64,000 bases of DNA, from contig NC_091247.1 in the NCBI RefSeq assembly GCF_042477335.2, forward strand, positions 228,122,001 to 228,186,000. The letters are read 5' to 3'. Source of the DNA: Ovis canadensis. Lineage: Eukaryota > Chordata > Mammalia > Artiodactyla > Bovidae. The notes below the pieces were generated by a model, which was not told the origin of the DNA, did not search any database, and worked only from the letters and a program-made list of their open reading frames with translations. A program made the translations under genes and the position numbers. This document shows, one piece after another, positions 40,229 through 50,801 of this stretch. Each line of letters starts with the position of its first letter. Position 1 is the stretch's first letter.

Positions 40229-43200
40229 TGCGATGTATATTTTATCACAGTTAAAAACTACTATGTTAAAAGGAAGTCATTTATTTAAACATAAGGAATA
40301 TCATATGTGTCATAATAAAAACAAGCAAAATGATAAGACATGTGATAAACTTCACTGTAAAATAACTGTGGTATGAAAAAAAGCAATCACTAGTGAAATT
40401 TTTCTGCACAAAGTAGCTGGGCATTGTTAAATCTGAACATGCACGATGTAAATTCTTTTTTAAAAGGAACTTTTAAAAAAAGTTAATCATTTCTGTCATG
40501 ATTATTATTAGTAATCTCAGATAAAATCCTAACCCCCAAGAAGCAAAGAGACTAGTATAACACAGAGAGATCGGCAGAGGAGATGGGGCTAAGAGAGCTC
40601 AGCAGAGGAACACAGGCCAGAGAGGGGAGATCTGGGAGGTCTTCCTGGAAGAGGTGGTGCCAGGACAAACAGAAGGAAAAGGAGATGCCCTGCAGAAGCA
40701 GAAGCACATGGGACGTGGTGGATTGCAAGCAGAGAGGCTAGAGAAAGAGGTGGGAGTGTGACCTTGGCTGACCCCAAGTATCAGGCCTAAGGGCTCTGCC
40801 CAGGCCTGTCCGGCTGCAGCAGGGAAAGAATATGGGCTGGGGAGCGGCTGTGCAGGCAGGGCGGAGCCTGGTGCTGGAGGGTAAGGGGAGTGAGACTTGA
40901 GGGCCAGGAGGAAAGGGCGGGGCCAGCAGAGTTGGGGGCGGAGTCAGGGGCCGCCCTTCATTAGTCCGACCTTGACAGTGACCCTCCAAGGGCAGCCTTA
41001 AATCCCCCGCACAAGGAAACTGAGGAGCTGAGAGGTGAGGCAGCTGGCCAAGTTCACCCAGCAGAGCTGGGATTAGCGCTCACCACCATGGTTGCCTGAG
41101 CCTGCCTTTCGGGGCCTGGCCCCGGCCCCAGGAGACTCAGCAAGGATTCCATGGGATCCTGCCCTGAAGGGACCCCCCGGTCCAGAAACTTCCAGGTGGA
41201 CCTCTGGTCCCGCCGAGCGGCCCTGCCCCAGCCGGCTTCTGGGGCTCCCTTCCAAAGTGGGGCAGGAGCGATGGGGTGGGGAGCCCTGGGTCCCTCTGGG
41301 CAGCGGCCTCCTGTCTCCCTAGCGTGAGTGGAGGATGCACGGGGCAGCCAGCCCAGGTTCCTGCCGTCCTGAGAATTTCCCAAAGTGTGTCCCATCCCAT
41401 AGCTTCTTCCTCTCGTTGACAGGATCTATCACTCCTACTGGGTTCTAACAAGAAGGCAGAGCGTATTTTTAGACTGAAGCAGCAGGCAGCAGAGGAGAAG
41501 TCCCCGGAAGAGGAAGCAGAAGCCTGGGGCGCGTCCCCTCCCTGGTGCGGCCTTGGGACGGGACTCGGCACAGTCTGCCTGCTGGACGTCTGCAGAAGCA
41601 GGGCTGCGGGACTTTCAGTGGCCCAGCCTTGGCCTGGAAGGTTCCAGCCCGGAGAAGCAGCCGATATCCCCCAGGCCGCAGACCAGGGAGGCTGGTCCCA
41701 AATGCCTTTCCAAAGCCCAGAGCACGAGTCGCTGATCTCAATTCACGCAAGAGATCAGCTGGAAGAGTCATGTGTCCGCCTTTCCCCCAGTGAGGCAGGA
41801 AAAATCGCCTCCCTCGTGGGCCCTGGCAGCTGGCTCCTGGGGTGTGTCACGGTCACACCCCCTGAGCACGACACAGAGCCTCAAGCTGGCAGGGGACGTC
41901 TGAGATCAGCCAGCCCAGCCTCTCAGTTTACGGTCGGGGAACAGACGCAGGGCGGTCGCGGCTGCCCAAGGTCACAGAGCCCGGGAGGGGAGGGCTAGGC
42001 ACAGTGGAAACAGTGAGTACACGTGAGCCCGGCTGACAGGCACCATGCCCAGGCCTGCGGTTCCCAGGTATAAGGCTCAGAGAGGTGGGTGACCTCGCCA
42101 ACGCCCTCTCCAGGCAACGGAGCCAGGAGGGAACTCCAGGCACCTGAAGTTACCCACCAGCTTTCCTTTGGACCAATAGCACCCTTCAGGGACATGCTCA
42201 AAAATCCCCGAATAGTTACCGCCTCCCCTGTGCCAGGTGAGCTGGGAACACGAGTGGCCCAAGGCCCGGTCTTCAAGCTGTTTAACAGATGAACCAGAAG
42301 ATAAGCAAATTTCATCAAGGATTGAAACAGTGCTTTAAGCTTCTGTGTCTAGTAATGGCGGACCAGATTCTTTGCACTAACTCTCTCCAGAAGCAAGTAA
42401 ACATTTTGGATAAAGGAGTTATTTAAAAATTATGTTACAGGCCTCTAAGTGTGGCCGAGGTAGCAGAGAACCACCAGAGGCTAAGTCTGGGGGCGCGGGG
42501 AGCAGGAACGGGGCGATGGCGCTGCAGCTGTCTTGCCCTGAGGGCCTTTGCCAATCTGGAAAGGCCGGGCCTCGACCTTGGGGTCGGGGGAGACACATGT
42601 AAGGACAGAAGTCAAGATCAGAGGTGTCTAACCAAGGGATTCTTCTCCGTTTTAAGCTGGAGGCGGGGAGTCAGGAACAAGGGGGTACAGCCCGCCTTGC
42701 TTTCCTGGAGGAAGTCAGGGCTGGGATCCCTGGGTGGTGAAACTGGCATCACTCTTGGAAGGGGCCATCTCAGTCCTTAGCATGTCCTTAGCGATCCCTA
42801 GATCTCCCTGCAGGGAGGGACCATTTTGAAATTAAACTCAGCACTAACACTTGCCGGAAAGTTGGTTTAATCTAACGTGCTTCAACTTAGAGAAAAGAAA
42901 TGAGGGGTCTACAGTCCCGTGTCTCTCCCGCCAGCCACCGAAGGGCCCCGTCGGCCAGGATGCTGGTCCCACGTTATCTGCGCCAGGCCCCCGGCACCTT
43001 CTAGAGTGTTCCAGAGTGTAGATTTCAGTTTCCCTGCTGCCTCCCATGAAAGTCGGGCCCTGCACACCTCAGGCTCCCAGGCAGAGGAAGGACTCTTCCC
43101 CAGGCCTGGCCCCCACCAGAGGGTAGCAGGTGACAGGCCAGCTGGGGCCCCAAGTGGGTGTGACGCCGGCAGGCTCCTGAGGCCACTACCCACACTTCGC

Positions 43201-43522
43201 CAGAGATCAAAATCAGGCCCTCGTGTAGGATTTTATATTCCCGGCTGCAAGTCTCAACACAAGCCGAAGTATTGACGGGAAAGTAAGCATCAGAAGGCAG
43301 TCTGCAGGAGAGAGCCGGGCCAGAGGACAGGGCCAGGGGGCCTGCGCGGCGCGCTGCGCGTTTATCGGCAAACAGAGCTTGCTGGGCCCAGCCGGCATGG
43401 ACCTGGGGCTCACAGACCCACATTTTACCCGGTTTGGGGGATGGCCGTGGGGCCGCGGAGTCAAAACACAGCTATTATCAGTTATTATCAGCATCTTTTT
43501 AGTAAGAAAAGGCATTTTTGAC
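40229..43522. other. intergenic DNA with MIR remnants and one CTCF-like site
   Basis: Antisense MIR cores at about 41,015-41,080, 41,925-41,990 and 42,068-42,145 ('gaaactgaggagctgagagg', 'gcccaaggtcacagagcccg', 'ggctcagagaggtgggtgac'). No gene recognised. Confidence 0.5.
43113..43128 (+). promoter_or_regulatory. possible CTCF motif
   Basis: 'ccaccagagggtagca' differs by one base from the common CTCF form CCACCAGAGGGCAGCA. Confidence 0.4.
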
Positions 43523-43560
43523 AAAAAAAAAAAAACAAAAAGAAAAAAACAAAAAAAAAA
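43523..43560. repeat. A-rich simple repeat
   Basis: A-runs interrupted by single c or g over 38 bp. It may be the tail of a decayed retroelement, but no body is recognisable upstream. Confidence 0.9.
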
Positions 43561-43934
43561 CGGAGAAGTGTCAAGGACACACCCAGGGACAAAGAGGACT
43601 CGTCTTTAGATCAACTAGCTTTACAGAAAACTCGCCAAAAGCTCTTTTGTCCATTTTGCCACAGACTGGGAACATTTTGTTAAACATGGGCTGTCCCCTC
43701 AGGGGACTGCGGCCCAAGAGCTACTTGGTCATGTTAGTGAACACCGAGGCCTGGAGATGCTGGCTGCTCCTTGGCATGTTATGGGGGCTGGTGGGGGTGG
43801 GTTCCAGGCCCTGTGCACTCAGGGATGAAGACCTGGGTGAGGGCAGCTGGCAGCCGGGCTGGGAACCTGCAGGCCACTCAGGCTGGAGGTTACGCTGCCT
43901 TGACCGGCTGGCAGAACTCTTCTGTGAAATGTGG
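43561..43934. other. spacer, nothing recognised
   Basis: No element or gene supported. Confidence 0.4.
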
Positions 43935-44143
43935 GTGCCTGTTCAGTCACATCCAGCTCTTCGCGACCCCAGGGACTGTAGCCCGCCAGGCTCCTCTGTC
44001 CATGGGACTTTCCAGGCAAGGATACTGGAATGGGTTACCATTTCCTTCTCCAGGGGGTCTTCCCAACCTAGGGATCAAACTAGAATCTCTTGCATCTCTT
44101 GCATGGCAGGAGCATTCTTTACGGCTGAGGCCCCCAGAAAGCC
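43935..44143 (-). repeat. Bov-tA SINE, antisense
   Basis: 'ttcagtcacatccagctctt', 'aggatactggaatgggttac', then the B-box region with a small 'ctcttgcat' duplication (44,088-44,105). Confidence 0.9.
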
Positions 44144-44885
44144 CTAAAGATGGGCACCAGCATAGATCTGAGGGTCACGAGAGGGAACAAGGAACAGGTG
44201 CTTCGCCTGGTGTCAGGAAGTTTCAAGGACTCAATCGTGTCGGCCGTTCTGAGTGGCGAGGCGGGAAGGAGAGAGGCGCAGTAAAGACAGTGCTGAAGTA
44301 GGCAAGCGCCGTTGGGGGGTGGTGCCAACACGGGGAAGAGGGTGGCTTTGCAGGTGGGATGGGCGCCAAGCAGGCTTCCTGAAGGAGGCGGCCCGTGGCA
44401 GAGCCCTCAGGCAGGCGGTCGCCAGGTCCCAAATGTGACCCACCCATCAGGCCCTGTCCCTGTACTTCCTCTACCCTCCTTCCTAATTCTCACCCCAGGA
44501 CCCCTGGAGCTTGGCATTGCCACCCCATTTTCTCGAGGAAAAAGTTCAGATAGGAGTTCAAGCCATTTGTCTAGGATTATGCTATGAGTAAAAGGCAGAG
44601 CAAGGTTTTGAATCCAGGTCTGTTTGATTCCAAATCCCAGGTTCTGTCTGTTAACTTCATGAGGGAATTGGGGGTGCCCCAGAGAGAGGCGATGATCCCC
44701 ACATATATGTGAATCTATTTTGCATTTGTGGGTCAACTCACCTGTTTTATCTCTGCATCTCCTCCCCCCAGACCTTGCCCACCTACAACAGTGCGTTTCA
44801 CACTCAGGACCCCCCTCCCCAGGTCAGATAACTGAGAACTCCAGCAGGGCAGAATGTCCTTTACTGACCAAATTCATCCATACAT
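44144..44885. other. intergenic DNA with an antisense MIR
   Basis: MIR in antisense at about 44,520-44,650 ('gtctaggattatgctatgag', 'ttttgaatccaggtctgttt'). Nothing else recognised. Confidence 0.55.
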
Positions 44886-45088
44886 TGGGCCGCTCAGGTG
44901 GCTCAGTGGTAAAGAATCTGCCTGCCAATGCAGGAGCTGTGAGTTTGATCCCTGCGTCAGGAAGATCCCCTGGAGAAGGAAATGGTATCCCACTCCAGTA
45001 TTCTCGCCTGGGAAATCCCATGGATAGAGGAGTCTGGCGAGCTACAGTCCTTAGCGTTGCAAAGAGTTTGACACGACTGAGCACACGC
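44886..45088 (+). repeat. Bov-tA SINE, sense
   Basis: 'gctcaggtggctcagtggta' to 'gacacgactgagcacacg'. A BovB fragment in the opposite orientation follows 17 bp later. Confidence 0.92.
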
Positions 45089-45104
45089 TCATGGCATAGC
45101 ATCT

Positions 45105-45500
45105 GTCAGTTCAGTTCACTCGCTCAGTCGTGTCCGACTCTCTGCGACCCCGTGGACTGCAGCACACCAGGCCTCCCTGTCCATCACCAGCTCCCGGAGT
45201 TGACTCAAACTTATGTCCATTGAGTTGGTGAGGCCATCCAACCATCTCATCCTCTGTCGTCCCCTTCTCCTCCCGCCTTCAATTTTTCCCAGCATCAGGG
45301 TCTTTTCCAGTGAGTTAGTTCTTCACATCAGGTGGCCAAAGTATTGGCGCTTCAGCTTCAGCATCAGTCCTTCCAATGAATATTCAGGACTGACTTCCTT
45401 TAGGTTGGACTGGTTGGATCTCCTTGCAGTCCAAGGGACTCTCAAGGGTCTTCTCCAACACCACAATTCAGAAGCATCAATTCTTCGGCACTCGGCTCTC
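45105..45500 (-). mobile_element. BovB LINE 3' fragment
   Basis: Antisense BovB 3' region: 'cgctcagtcgtgtccgactc', 'ggtggccaaagtattggcgc', 'ttggatctccttgcagtcca'. Nearly 400 bp, well preserved but without an intact frame. Confidence 0.93.
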
Positions 45501-47639
45501 TGAATACATCATACTTGACTGTGCTTTACACGTATGATGAGGTACACGATGTACTGTGCTCTATATAGGTGATGCTTTATACATCCTGCAGCATCCATCC
45601 ACCATTCTTCACTGTGAGACTCTCCCCTTCTGGATCACTTAGGTTCTGAAGCTCCAAGCCCAAGCTCAGAACCCAGCAAATGACATCTGTGAGCCAGCCC
45701 GTCCCAAGGAGCTTAAGCCACCTGGGGCAGAGTTGTTCGTGATGGTGAGGAGGGAATCTGACCCTAGGGAGGGATGGTGGGGGCTGGGGGAGCACGGCTG
45801 CGAGGGTTCTCAGGAACAACAGAGACAGAGACTGGAGACAGAGACCCACGCCCCGGTGGAGACTACGGGAAAGCCAGTCTGGGGACTTCGGCTGGGGACA
45901 GGTGAGTAATCAAAGGGCCTGGCGTTTATGATGGGCGCAGTTGTTGGACCTGCAGAAGGTTCCAGACCCTGCCGACCTCAAGCGGGTGCAGCGCTGTACC
46001 CACCCCACCGCCACTTCCATGATAACAACTGGTTAACATGTATCATTTGCAACTTGTTACTGGTGTGATAGAGTCAAGCTGACCTCCCACTCCCCACCAG
46101 GTCACAGGTCACTGCCCACCTCCGCCTGTCTGGTGCCCTGTCCACTCTCCCCTTGAACACGGCCTCTTTCTCCAGCCACAAGCTTGTGCGTGCACTGTGG
46201 CCCCGCTGAAGCGCTGGGACCAGACTGGTCCTTCACAGTCGGCTCCTGGGCCCACCAGAGACAGCCAGGGGGTCGGGCCAGGAGAGCACGGACTTGGGGG
46301 CCAGGCAGCTGCACCCTGGGGTTACTCGAGGCTGGTGCCCTCTTCTGCACCCATGGTAGAGTGGGTTTGGACTTGGAGAGCCAGGTTCTCGGTCATTCTC
46401 ATAGCCCTCGGCCAAGGGCTGTCCACTCCCTTTGTCTCCACGTCTGCAGAATGAGATGAACCCAGCTGTTCTTTGGGACCTTTGTGAGTTCCAGCCTTCG
46501 GGTGACAAGACTTGGTTACCTGGACCCCTGAGGTTTCGCCATCACTACTAGGAGAGCAGCCATGCACACACTCAGGGTTGGTCCCCGCTGAGGTCCAGTC
46601 TGAACCACAGGGTGCCTCCGAACCGGCCAACAGTGAACTCGTCCTTTCTCAGCCAGTGTCCCTTGCCCCTGCTGACTTCCACCATCTCACCAGAGGTCAC
46701 GCGTCCAGGAGATCAGAGGCCACTGTCCTGGTTGATGACACCCCAGAAGCACAAACTCCATCTCACTGGGAGGCTTTGCACATCAGCAACGGGCAAGCAA
46801 GTGACCCGCAGAGGCTTGGACAGTTCCCGGAAAAGGGCTTAGCTCGACTGCACAGCAAAGAGATAGACTGCTGTCTGGGGCCTGGACCCAACCCATGGTA
46901 GACGCCTCACCCCTGCAGGGGTCAGGGCCAGTTTCTGAACACAGGTGGTGACCTCACCTGCTTACACATCCAGGGTCTAACATGCCACCTAGTATCTGGT
47001 GATGGGAGCTTCTGCCAGCTACTCCCTTCCTGTCCTCTGAACGTCCCCAGCTTCCTGATTTCTCCCCTGAGACCATGGGAAACCCTTGTCTGCCCTTGTG
47101 GGATTAGGTCCATTCAGGTGTGGGCACCACAGACAGGCTTCCTATCCTGGGCTCTGCAACTGGTCAGTATGATCTGGTGGGGGATGTGTGTGTGCCTCAG
47201 TCCCCCTATTGTAAAGTGGGCACAAGAATAATTATTTCTCCAAACGTCTCCAAGACTAGAAAATGTGAAACAGGATCTGAAAGAGCATCAGCACCAATTA
47301 AATGGAAGCAATGAACGAAGACACACACAACCCCCACTGCTCCTGGTATTCACCAAGGCTGCAAAGAGGAGCTGAGGCAATGCTCAGAGGCGTGCTTAGG
47401 AGCACTAAAGTGTCCCTCAAGCTGCAAGGTGCTGCTCTGTCCCAGTGTAGAAGGCTGTTTGTGTTGTTGTGTTGCCCAAGCTTTGTCATCAACACAGCAG
47501 TTGGGGGGTGGAGGCGGGAGGGAGAGACTTCCAGGAGCTGGGGCTGGGAGAGGGATGTCCTTTGTGACAGTATCTCCTATTCTGCCTGTGACGGGCTTTC
47601 CATGGCTAACAGAAGTCTGTTCAAGGTAAACAGGAACCT
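45501..47639. other. intergenic DNA with MIR traces
   Basis: A sense MIR-like word at 47,195-47,235 ('gtgcctcagtccccctattg') and general non-coding sequence. No gene recognised. Confidence 0.45.
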
Positions 47640-48270
47640 ATGGTCCCCTGGGGGCTGTGTGTATGGAAACTCGCATGACTACTCCCATGAGAAAAATCCT
47701 GAGCATCCTTATACTTTTTCCTGAGGAAGGGGAGGCAAGGGACTGGCTGAGAGCATTTGTTCAAATGTGATAGCTTTGATTACATTACATGCGTGGAAAA
47801 CAAGCTTTCTCTCCCTAAAATCTTGGAAGCCCCAAGAAGATCATTTCTGTATGTCTGTGGGTGTACATACGACTCTGTTGACCCCTAGGCAGCTTCCTTC
47901 GCCCTTATTCAAAACAGTTTTTACCAGGTCTCTCCAGCTGCCTGGTTTAACTGGGTCTACAGCAGACAATCACGGGTGTGTCTGGGGAGAGAAGCAGACA
48001 CCCTGCCATTCCAACTCTTCGGTTCTTGATCTGTGGTGTGTCAGGTGACATCTCCGAGCTTGGATGCCCTCGTAAGGACAGGAGCCCAGTTATGGGCCCT
48101 CTAGCTCCGTACATAAACAATACTGTTGCCTGCTCAGCCTGTGAGATATCCAGGATGTAATGTACACGGATCACTTGGTAAACTCTGAAACATAATACAA
48201 AAACTGCCCATCGCTATATAGCATGCGCAATAAAAGCTGGGCTTGTCCAGTGTGTGTTAGTGCGAAGGTA
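47640..48270. other. AT-richer block with TATA-like and AATAAA words, LTR-like?
   Basis: Upstream edge of the PPARA CpG island. 'gctatatagc' at about 48,211 and 'gcaataaaagctgggc' at about 48,226 lie close together, an arrangement seen in solo LTRs, but I cannot find terminal TG...CA repeats or a target duplication. It could equally be ordinary proximal regulatory sequence. Confidence 0.25.
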
Positions 48271-48289
48271 TTGAGGGTGTCTGCTGGGT

Positions 48290-48302
48290 GGGGCAAAGGT
48301 CG
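48290..48302 (+). promoter_or_regulatory. DR1 nuclear-receptor-type element upstream of PPARA
   Basis: 'ggggcaaaggtcg' is two AGGTCA-like half-sites (GGGGCA, AGGTCG) with a 1-bp spacer, the DR1 arrangement bound by HNF4, PPAR/RXR and COUP-TF. It lies about 1.3 kb upstream of exon 1. The human PPARA promoter has a functional HNF4/PPAR-responsive DR1 about 1.5 kb upstream (established knowledge); equivalence is inferred from position and sequence type. Confidence 0.55.
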
Positions 48303-49344
48303 CCACAGGTATGCAGCCAATCCACAAGGGTGAGCCTAAGACATCCGTATAAGGGGCCACCTCCGCCGGGTCTCCAGCGTCTGTGCGTCATGAGGGAATT
48401 TGCTTGGAGCTGTTTCCCGCCCCAGTAGGTCCTTCTGGGCGCTCGCCGCCACAAATAGAACAGTGGACGGAGTCGCGGGAGGGCAAGGAGCAGGGCCGAC
48501 ATAGCATACATTTCGTTCCCAAAGGAGGGGCGTCCCGATGCGCTGGCACCTGGGGCTTTGTGCCTTCGGGCGCGGGGAGCTCGGGCGTCACCGCGCAAAC
48601 AAAGCCGCTTTGCAGCTCTTGCTGCTAGCCGTTGGCTCCCAGGCCGCGACCTCCCCTCCTGCGCTGGCAGAAGCCCAGCTCCTCGGCTAGGCACAGAGTC
48701 AGCCCCTCTCCCCTCATTCACTGGGGGAGGGTAGGCTCATCGGACAGCCGGGGTCCGGGGCCGGGGCCGGGGGCGGTGAGGGGCGGCTGGTCAGAGTCGA
48801 TAGCGCCTCTGGGCACCTGGGCCCGGTGCCCTTCGCTCATCTTCGTCCCCCGCCCGCCGCCCCCGGCAACTCCGCCACCTGTTGACGCGCCCTCCCAGCC
48901 AGCGTTCCCGTTCCCCCGCCTCTGCAATCCGGGGTCCCCAGGACAAGGTCTTTTCCCGCCTGTCCTTGGCCCTGCGCTCTCCCCAGACTCGAGGGCACCC
49001 CGCGCCTCGGTCCCGGGTCTAGACCAAGCTCCTCGAGCGGCCCGGGCAGAGCTGGGCTCCCGGAGGGAAGGCGGGGCCTCGCCAGCGTGGCCCGGGCCGC
49101 GGGCGGGAACCCCCACCCGGCCGGCAGTCTCGCGCCGCCCCTCCTAGACTTCGGCCCTCCCCCAGTGAGCGGGGCCGGACGCGCGCCCAGGTCCAGCCAC
49201 ACGCCGCGTGCTCTCACGCGCGCTGCGCCCACGCAGGTGACCTTGAACCTCCGCGCACCCCCGCCCCAGCCTCAGTTTCCCGGCTAACGCCGCTGCCGCG
49301 GGACAGGAGGTGGGCGCCCCCCCGCCGAGAGCGGTCCCACCCCC

Positions 49345-49420
49345 GCCCCCGCGGGCAGCCAATCGGGCCCCGCCGTCCGGGGGCTGTGTCCCCGCGCGGG
49401 GTGGGGCCGGGGGCGGGGCT
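49345..49420 (+). promoter_or_regulatory. PPARA proximal promoter: CCAAT and GC boxes
   Basis: A CCAAT box in NF-Y context ('gcagccaatcggg', CCAAT at 49,359-49,363) and GC boxes 'cccccgcccc' (about 49,340) and 'gggggcggggct' (49,409-49,420). They lie 150-300 bp upstream of exon 1, a normal spacing. Confidence 0.6.
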
Positions 49421-49569
49421 TCCTGGAGGGGCCCCCTGCGCGAGCGGCCCGGGCTGGGGCCGGGGGCGGAGGGGCGGCGCGTGCCGCGGGGGCGCGGCTG
49501 GCACGGGAGTCGGGAGGCGGCGCCGGGCAGGGGCAGGGGACGCGACGGCCCCACGGTGGGGGCAGCGGG

Positions 49570-49667
49570 CGGCAGGGGCGGAGGCGGCCGCTAGCGCCCT
49601 GCCCGGCGCCGCCTCCCTCGGCGTGCTCGCCCGGCGGACCGGCAGGCGGCGGACCGCGCGGCCCCAG
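49570..49667 (+). other. PPARA: PPARA non-coding exon 1
   Basis: The stretch 49,606-49,667, including 'gaccggcaggcggcggacc' at 49,637-49,655, matches the start of human PPARA mRNA as I remember it and ends at the same place, after 'gcggccccag', with GT at 49,668-49,669. This exon carries only 5' untranslated sequence; translation of the receptor begins several exons downstream, outside the window. PPARA encodes PPAR-alpha, a ligand-activated nuclear receptor that pairs with RXR and switches on fatty-acid oxidation and ketogenesis genes in liver, heart and muscle. The 5' limit is uncertain because CpG-island promoters start at several sites; 49,570 is an estimate. Orientation is the same as the let-7 cluster 30 kb upstream. 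Confidence 0.85.
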
Positions 49668-49756
49668 GTGCCAGGCGGCGGGCGGGCGGGCGCGCGCGGG
49701 GGTCCGGGGGCCGGGCTCTCCCCCGAGAGCGGCGGCGGACGGGGAGGGGCCGGGTG

Positions 49757-49766
49757 GCGCATGCGC
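49757..49766. promoter_or_regulatory. perfect NRF1 palindrome
   Basis: 'gcgcatgcgc' is the full palindromic core of the NRF1 consensus. It lies 90 bp downstream of the exon 1 donor within the CpG island, so it may serve a downstream start site or an antisense transcript. NRF1 controls nuclear genes for mitochondrial function, which would fit PPARA's metabolic role. Confidence 0.6.
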
Positions 49767-50658
49767 GGGGCCCCGGGGCGCGGGGTGAGGGCGCTCGCTG
49801 CTGGCTAGTACTGGGGATCCCGGGGCCCAGGGGGCCTCCCGTTGGTCGGCCTCCCTCCGAGCGCCCAAGGCCTGCCTGGAGCCCCGGCGTCCGCAGCTGT
49901 CGGTTGGGACTGGGGCCTGGGCAGGGGTCGAGGTCCGGTACCTCAGAGACACTAGGTGCTCAGGTTGTCCCCCACTCCGGAGAGAAGGCCCGCCAGGCGG
50001 GGGCATCAGGCTCGCCCTTCTTTCTGCATGGTGGAGTTTGGTTGTCCCCGACTGGGGGCGTTTCCGAGACCTCCGAGGGTCCCCTAGGCCAGGTGGCCCG
50101 AGGTCCGGCAGACTGACCCTCGTGCGCCGGGCGGCTGAGCTCGGATGGGAGAGACAAGCGCGGGTTAGTTCAGCTTTGAGGAACTGCCCCCACTTTGCGC
50201 CTAAGCGCCATCGGGAGACCCGGACGGGCCGAGCCCAGGGCAGCCTCCGCGGGACTCCCCGGGTCCCCGGCTGCGCGCGGCCGTCCTGGCGGAAGTCCGG
50301 AGGGCTGGTTCTGCCCCTACGCGCTCCGCAGTCTAACCGGGAACAACGGCACACCCGTGCTCTCCTGCCTTTTGAAGTTTAAAGGCCGGTGGCTGCTTCG
50401 CAAACGTCAAGATTCTTTCTAAGAAAAGTCCGGGCTTGGATACTGCCTTGGATTTCGCGGAGCGCCCTGGGCCGTTCGCGGCCGCCGGCCCACCCCTAGT
50501 CCCTGCCGCCCCTCCCCAAACTCCGGAGTCCCCTCCTCCCCCAGGCTGCTTGGGAAGGGGTGCGTGGGGCGGGGAGGCAGGGCTGGGCTCTCCTGGGACG
50601 ACCCTGCCACACCGTAGCGGTTGAAGACGCGGGGTCACGGTGACTTTCCTCTTTCAAG

Positions 50659-50801
50659 GTGGTGGAGAGTTGGGGAGAACCAGAGCACAGATTCCTCCTT
50701 TACCTTCTTGCCGCCAAGGCCGGAGGAGGAGGGCCCTGCCTCCTCTGGGAAGTAACAGTCTGTGGCCGGAGCAGCCCGGAACGAAGACGTTGTCATCACA
50801 G
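50659..50801 (+). other. candidate alternative 5' untranslated exon of PPARA
   Basis: A pyrimidine tract 'gactttcctctttcaag' ends with AG at 50,657-50,658, and 143 nt later 'catcacag' is followed by GTAAAT at 50,802, a near-ideal donor. The segment sits at the 3' edge of the CpG island, where alternative leader exons are common. No start codon with a long frame is present, so it would be non-coding. Transcript support is not available to me. Confidence 0.35.

Larger units (their letters stand above)
48400..50640. promoter_or_regulatory. PPARA: PPARA CpG island
   Basis: CpG density climbs from about 48,400 and peaks between 49,050 and 49,800 ('gcgcgcgcgggggtccgggg', 'ccgcggggg' words), falling away by 50,640. 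Exon 1 lies near the centre. There is no TATA box close to the exon, in keeping with a CpG-island promoter with dispersed start sites. Open frames of several hundred codons across the island on both strands are compositional. Confidence 0.85.

Noticed and set aside
43523-43560. A-rich run as the tail of a processed pseudogene
   Set aside because: No coding homology or target duplication is seen upstream, so it is kept only as a simple repeat.
49284-50354. 356-codon minus-strand open frame over the PPARA promoter
   Set aside because: Pure CpG-island composition (Pro/Ala/Arg-rich), antisense to exon 1, with no homology I recognise.
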